Shown one piece after another: positions 4,587 through 6,511 of a DNA stretch of 6,511 bases. Position 1 is the stretch's first letter. The number at the start of each line of letters is the position of its first letter. The notes beneath the pieces are model-generated. The model had not been told where the DNA came from. It made no database searches and saw only the letters and a program-made list of their open reading frames with translations. A program made the translations under genes and the position numbers. Source of the stretch: Candidatus Thiodiazotropha sp. (ex Gloverina cf. vestifex). Its GTDB lineage: Bacteria; Pseudomonadota; Gammaproteobacteria; Chromatiales; Chromatiaceae. The DNA lies in contig JAHXHT010000135.1 of assembly GCA_025656435.1 (NCBI GenBank), positions 1-6,511 on the forward strand, given 5' to 3'.

Positions 4587-5978
4587 ATGACGAAACGAGC
4601 ACTCATTGTCGACGATTCGAAGACAGCACGACTGATGTTGTCGAATAAATTGCTGCAATACGGTATCGATGTGGATACCCGCGAGTCCGCAGCTGCAGCG
4701 ATCGACTACCTCTACGACAATGCCCCGGATGCCATATTTATGGATTATGAGATGCCCGGTATGGACGGGTTTCAGGCGCTGAAGGTCATCAAGTCCAATC
4801 CCCATACCGCTGTGATCCCGGTCATGATGTACACCTCCAAAGCCGGTGGGCTGGCCATGAGCCAGGCCAGAGCGCTGGGTGCAGTTGGTGTCTTGCCAAA
4901 ACAGCTTGAGCCACAGGATCTTGAAGGCGTCCTCCATTCGTTGCACCTAATGCCAGAGCAGGATTCACTGGCGCGAGGTTTACCCGATGATGAACTGAGA
5001 AGTCTCAGACGCGTACCACATTCGGAGAATGTTCATCCGATTGGGGAAGCCGGTCGGCGAGGCGGAAAGCCGGTAGAGCAGGTCACGCTGCCGATGGGGG
5101 ATCTGCAAGGGGCAGTGCCGGTTGACGAGAACCTAAAAAAATTCATGCGCAGGGAGCAGGGGCAGGTCGAGGAGCGTCTGCAGGATCAGCTGGAAAAACA
5201 GTATGCAGATTTTCATGGTGATTTCTTCGAGTTGGAGGCTCACCTCAAAGAGAACAATCAGCAGGTGCGCAGAGTTGCGATTCTCTCCGTTTCGACGCTG
5301 ATTCTCTTGGCTGCGGCCGTCCTGTTCGCGCTGTTTCAATACAACCCGATGATGCAAACGGATAGACCGGCCGTATCAGAGGGTGAACTCAGCGAAGTGG
5401 TGTTGGAGCGGCTCATTGCACAGGATGAAAAGATCGACCTGATTACCACGGCAGTCTATGAAGGGGTTGCAGACAGCAGCGGTAAGCGTTCGCAGAATCT
5501 GCCACTGGGGCTGATCGAATGGGCGGCGAACCAGGGAACGCATTTTAACTACGGCGAAATGCCATTCAATGATACCCGAGCGCTATGGCTCTCCGAATTG
5601 GTCGAGCAGCTCAAGACAGCCGGTTTCCAGGGTTCCATAGAGTTGCGTGCAAGTTACGGCAACTTCTGTCTGACCAAGGATGCAAACGGCAGCCTTCAGT
5701 TGGCAGACCCTGGTCTCGAACTCAGTCATTGTCAGTTCATGGCTGACCTGGAGGATAGGGATCGGTGGCGCAACGAGCAGTCTGTTGCCTTCGCCAACTA
5801 TCTGAATGTGGAGATTGCCAGGAGTGGGGGAGAGGTGGAGATCCTGTTCTTTAACAGCGGCCTGAATAACCCGCAATACCCCTATCCCGAACGATATGAG
5901 GCTAAGACTGCGGCTGAGTGGAACAGGGTTGCCAGCCAGAACCAACGGATACAGGTCAATCTCTATAACGGACAGTGA
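4587..5978 (+). CDS. membrane-tethered response regulator with C-terminal extracytoplasmic domain
   Basis: The product has 463 residues with an unusual layout. Residues 1-120 are a CheY-like receiver: acidic pair D9/D10 (LIVDDS), phosphoacceptor D53 (IFMDYEMPGMDG), T83 and K105 (LPKQ) are all present, so it should be phosphorylated in the cytoplasm. Residues 121-180 are a variable linker. Residues 181-228 are highly charged and likely coiled coil. One membrane helix spans about 230-252, preceded by an Arg pair (R228, R229) that favours N-in topology. The remaining 210 residues would then be periplasmic. They carry two cysteines (C361, C382) and a pattern recalling OmpA-like domains (an amphipathic helix at 331-345, a beta strand GSIELRAS, an RNEQSVAFANYLN helix and a final NQRIQVNLY strand), but without the usual peptidoglycan-binding motif. 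It has no DNA-binding or enzymatic output domain. The ribosome binding site is weak (GGGA, 9 nt upstream). No paired histidine kinase is nearby, and the function is unknown. Confidence 0.85.
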   Translation: MTKRALIVDDSKTARLMLSNKLLQYGIDVDTRESAAAAIDYLYDNAPDAIFMDYEMPGMDGFQALKVIKSNPHTAVIPVMMYTSKAGGLAMSQARALGAVGVLPKQLEPQDLEGVLHSLHLMPEQDSLARGLPDDELRSLRRVPHSENVHPIGEAGRRGGKPVEQVTLPMGDLQGAVPVDENLKKFMRREQGQVEERLQDQLEKQYADFHGDFFELEAHLKENNQQVRRVAILSVSTLILLAAAVLFALFQYNPMMQTDRPAVSEGELSEVVLERLIAQDEKIDLITTAVYEGVADSSGKRSQNLPLGLIEWAANQGTHFNYGEMPFNDTRALWLSELVEQLKTAGFQGSIELRASYGNFCLTKDANGSLQLADPGLELSHCQFMADLEDRDRWRNEQSVAFANYLNVEIARSGGEVEILFFNSGLNNPQYPYPERYEAKTAAEWNRVASQNQRIQVNLYNGQ

Positions 5979-6229
5979 GCGTTGTATAAGGGATGCTTGG
6001 GGCTGGGGAACCTTTGGCCAAACGACTTAGCCGCAGTTTCATAGGGATAGGGTTTTGTTTTCTGCAACTGCTTCGACTTAGGCCATCAGCCAGTACAAGC
6101 GCTCTGCCAGCACCTGTTCGACAGCACCTCCGTTATGCGAGATTACCTTTTCACCCATCCTCTTCCCTCAGATGCGAATGTATTTACCGCGCAATCCGAT
6201 TAGCACAGTTTGAAAGCTAAAGCTAAACG
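5979..6229. other. intergenic stretch without a supported gene
   Basis: This is mostly unstructured DNA after the response regulator. It includes a short palindrome TTTGGCCAAA (6013-6022) and no clear hairpin-plus-T-tract terminator. A 75-codon frame at 5993-6220 lacks a ribosome binding site and is rich in Arg, Ser, Leu and Pro in the manner of a chance frame, so it is not annotated. Confidence 0.5.
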
Positions 6230-6332
6230 TCCCTTCTCCCTCAGGGAGAAGGGCAGGATGAGGGGGGTGTATTAAACAAGGCAGTGGCTGTTCTAATTCC
6301 CTCACCCCAACCTGCTCCCTGAGGGAGAGGGA
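6230..6332. repeat. two inverted copies of a palindromic repeat (REP/MITE-like)
   Basis: Unit A (6230-6264) and unit B (6299-6332) are reverse-complement copies of about 35 nt that share an identical 13-nt core CTCCCTCAGGGAG and the end TGAGGG, and differ by one indel and a few substitutions. They are separated by 34 nt. Each unit is itself palindromic: A contains a 23-bp perfect palindrome (6231-6253, 11-bp arms around one C), and B contains CTCCCT-G-AGGGAG (6315-6327). This is the layout of a paired REP element or a small non-autonomous mobile element with terminal inverted repeats. No coding capacity is present. Confidence 0.75.
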
Positions 6333-6432
6333 GTTAACGGGGCAGTCCTGAGGAAAAATGGCAAAATTCCATCCCTGATGCATTTGTGGCGTCACTCCGT
6401 TCAACCGCTGATCGCCATGGAAGGGTAATCCC

Positions 6433-6447
6433 CCCATTAATAATGGG
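6433..6447. repeat. 15-nt palindrome CCCATTA-A-TAATGGG
   Basis: Perfect 7-bp arms surround one base. The palindrome lies at or next to the presumed end of the insertion element entering from the right, so it may be the insertion target or part of the element end. It is too short to decide. Confidence 0.4.
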
Positions 6448-6511
6448 ACTCAAAAGTAGTCACTGTTAAGCTGTCTGAGCCAGCTTCTGTATCGGGGTGA
6501 TTCCACCTAAT
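6444..6511 (-). mobile_element. likely end of an insertion sequence running off the right edge
   Basis: TGGGACTCAAAAGTAGTCAC from 6444 begins with TG, as the ends of IS3/IS481-type elements do. It is followed 22 nt from that start by the stop of a transposase-like reading frame on the minus strand. Only the terminal 68 nt are visible, so the family and boundary are inferred; the other end is outside the window. Confidence 0.4.
6466..6511 (-). CDS. partial transposase, C-terminal end only
   Basis: On the minus strand, from the right edge, a frame reads LGGITPIQKLAQTA and stops at TAA (6466-6468). The sequence resembles the conserved tail of IS3/IS481 integrase-core transposases, in which an Arg-Pro-His stretch is followed by a Ser/Ala-Leu-Gly and a Thr-Pro. 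The upstream catalytic DDE residues would lie outside the window. With only 14 residues visible this is a tentative call. It could instead be a remnant. Confidence 0.45.
   Translation of the reverse strand, partial: LGGITPIQKLAQTA

Noticed and set aside
4467..4946. Upstream extension of the phhB frame to give a 273-residue protein
   Set aside because: The extra part is antisense to the response regulator and to the divergent promoter region. The ATG at 4466 has a ribosome binding site and matches the usual N-terminus of PhhB.
5993..6220. 75-codon plus-strand frame after the response regulator
   Set aside because: It has no ribosome binding site, low-complexity Arg/Ser/Leu/Pro-rich composition and no recognisable motif.
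6168..6437. 89-codon minus-strand frame
   Set aside because: It covers the palindromic repeat pair, which accounts for its composition, and shows no domain.

Overview
The window looks like chromosomal DNA from a sulfur-oxidising gammaproteobacterium. The evidence is a complete aprB-aprA pair (dissimilatory adenylylsulfate reductase), a pterin dehydratase very close to the Pseudomonas PhhB type, and gammaproteobacterial-style short palindromic repeats. AprBA also occurs in sulfate reducers. The oxidiser assignment therefore rests on the neighbouring genes and is an inference.

Layout: positions 1-443 are a non-coding leader. It holds an imperfect inverted repeat at the left edge, an AT-rich stretch, two perfect 12-bp palindromes, a sigma-54-like box and a possible 20-codon leader ORF, ending at a strong aprB ribosome binding site. 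aprB (444-911) and aprA (963-2948) form a two-gene unit closed by a textbook GAAA-tetraloop terminator. Next, under its own TATAAT-containing promoter, comes a YkgJ-type cysteine-cluster protein (3158-4048), also closed by a terminator. phhB lies on the minus strand (4125-4466). Divergent from it is an unusual membrane-tethered response regulator (4587-5978), built as receiver, coiled coil, one membrane helix and an extracytoplasmic domain. The last 530 bases contain no convincing complete gene. They hold a palindromic inverted-repeat pair (6230-6332) and, at the right edge, what looks like the C-terminal end of a transposase on the minus strand.

How the genes work together: AprBA oxidises sulfite plus AMP to APS in sulfur oxidisers and passes electrons toward the quinone pool through a partner. 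No partner gene (aprM or qmoABC) and no sat lies in the window, so these must be encoded elsewhere or beyond the edges. The other three genes have their own transcription signals and no clear pathway link to AprBA. The most novel-looking item is the response regulator. Its output part lies across the membrane from its receiver, and its C-terminal domain has features that recall a divergent OmpA-like fold without the usual peptidoglycan-binding signature.
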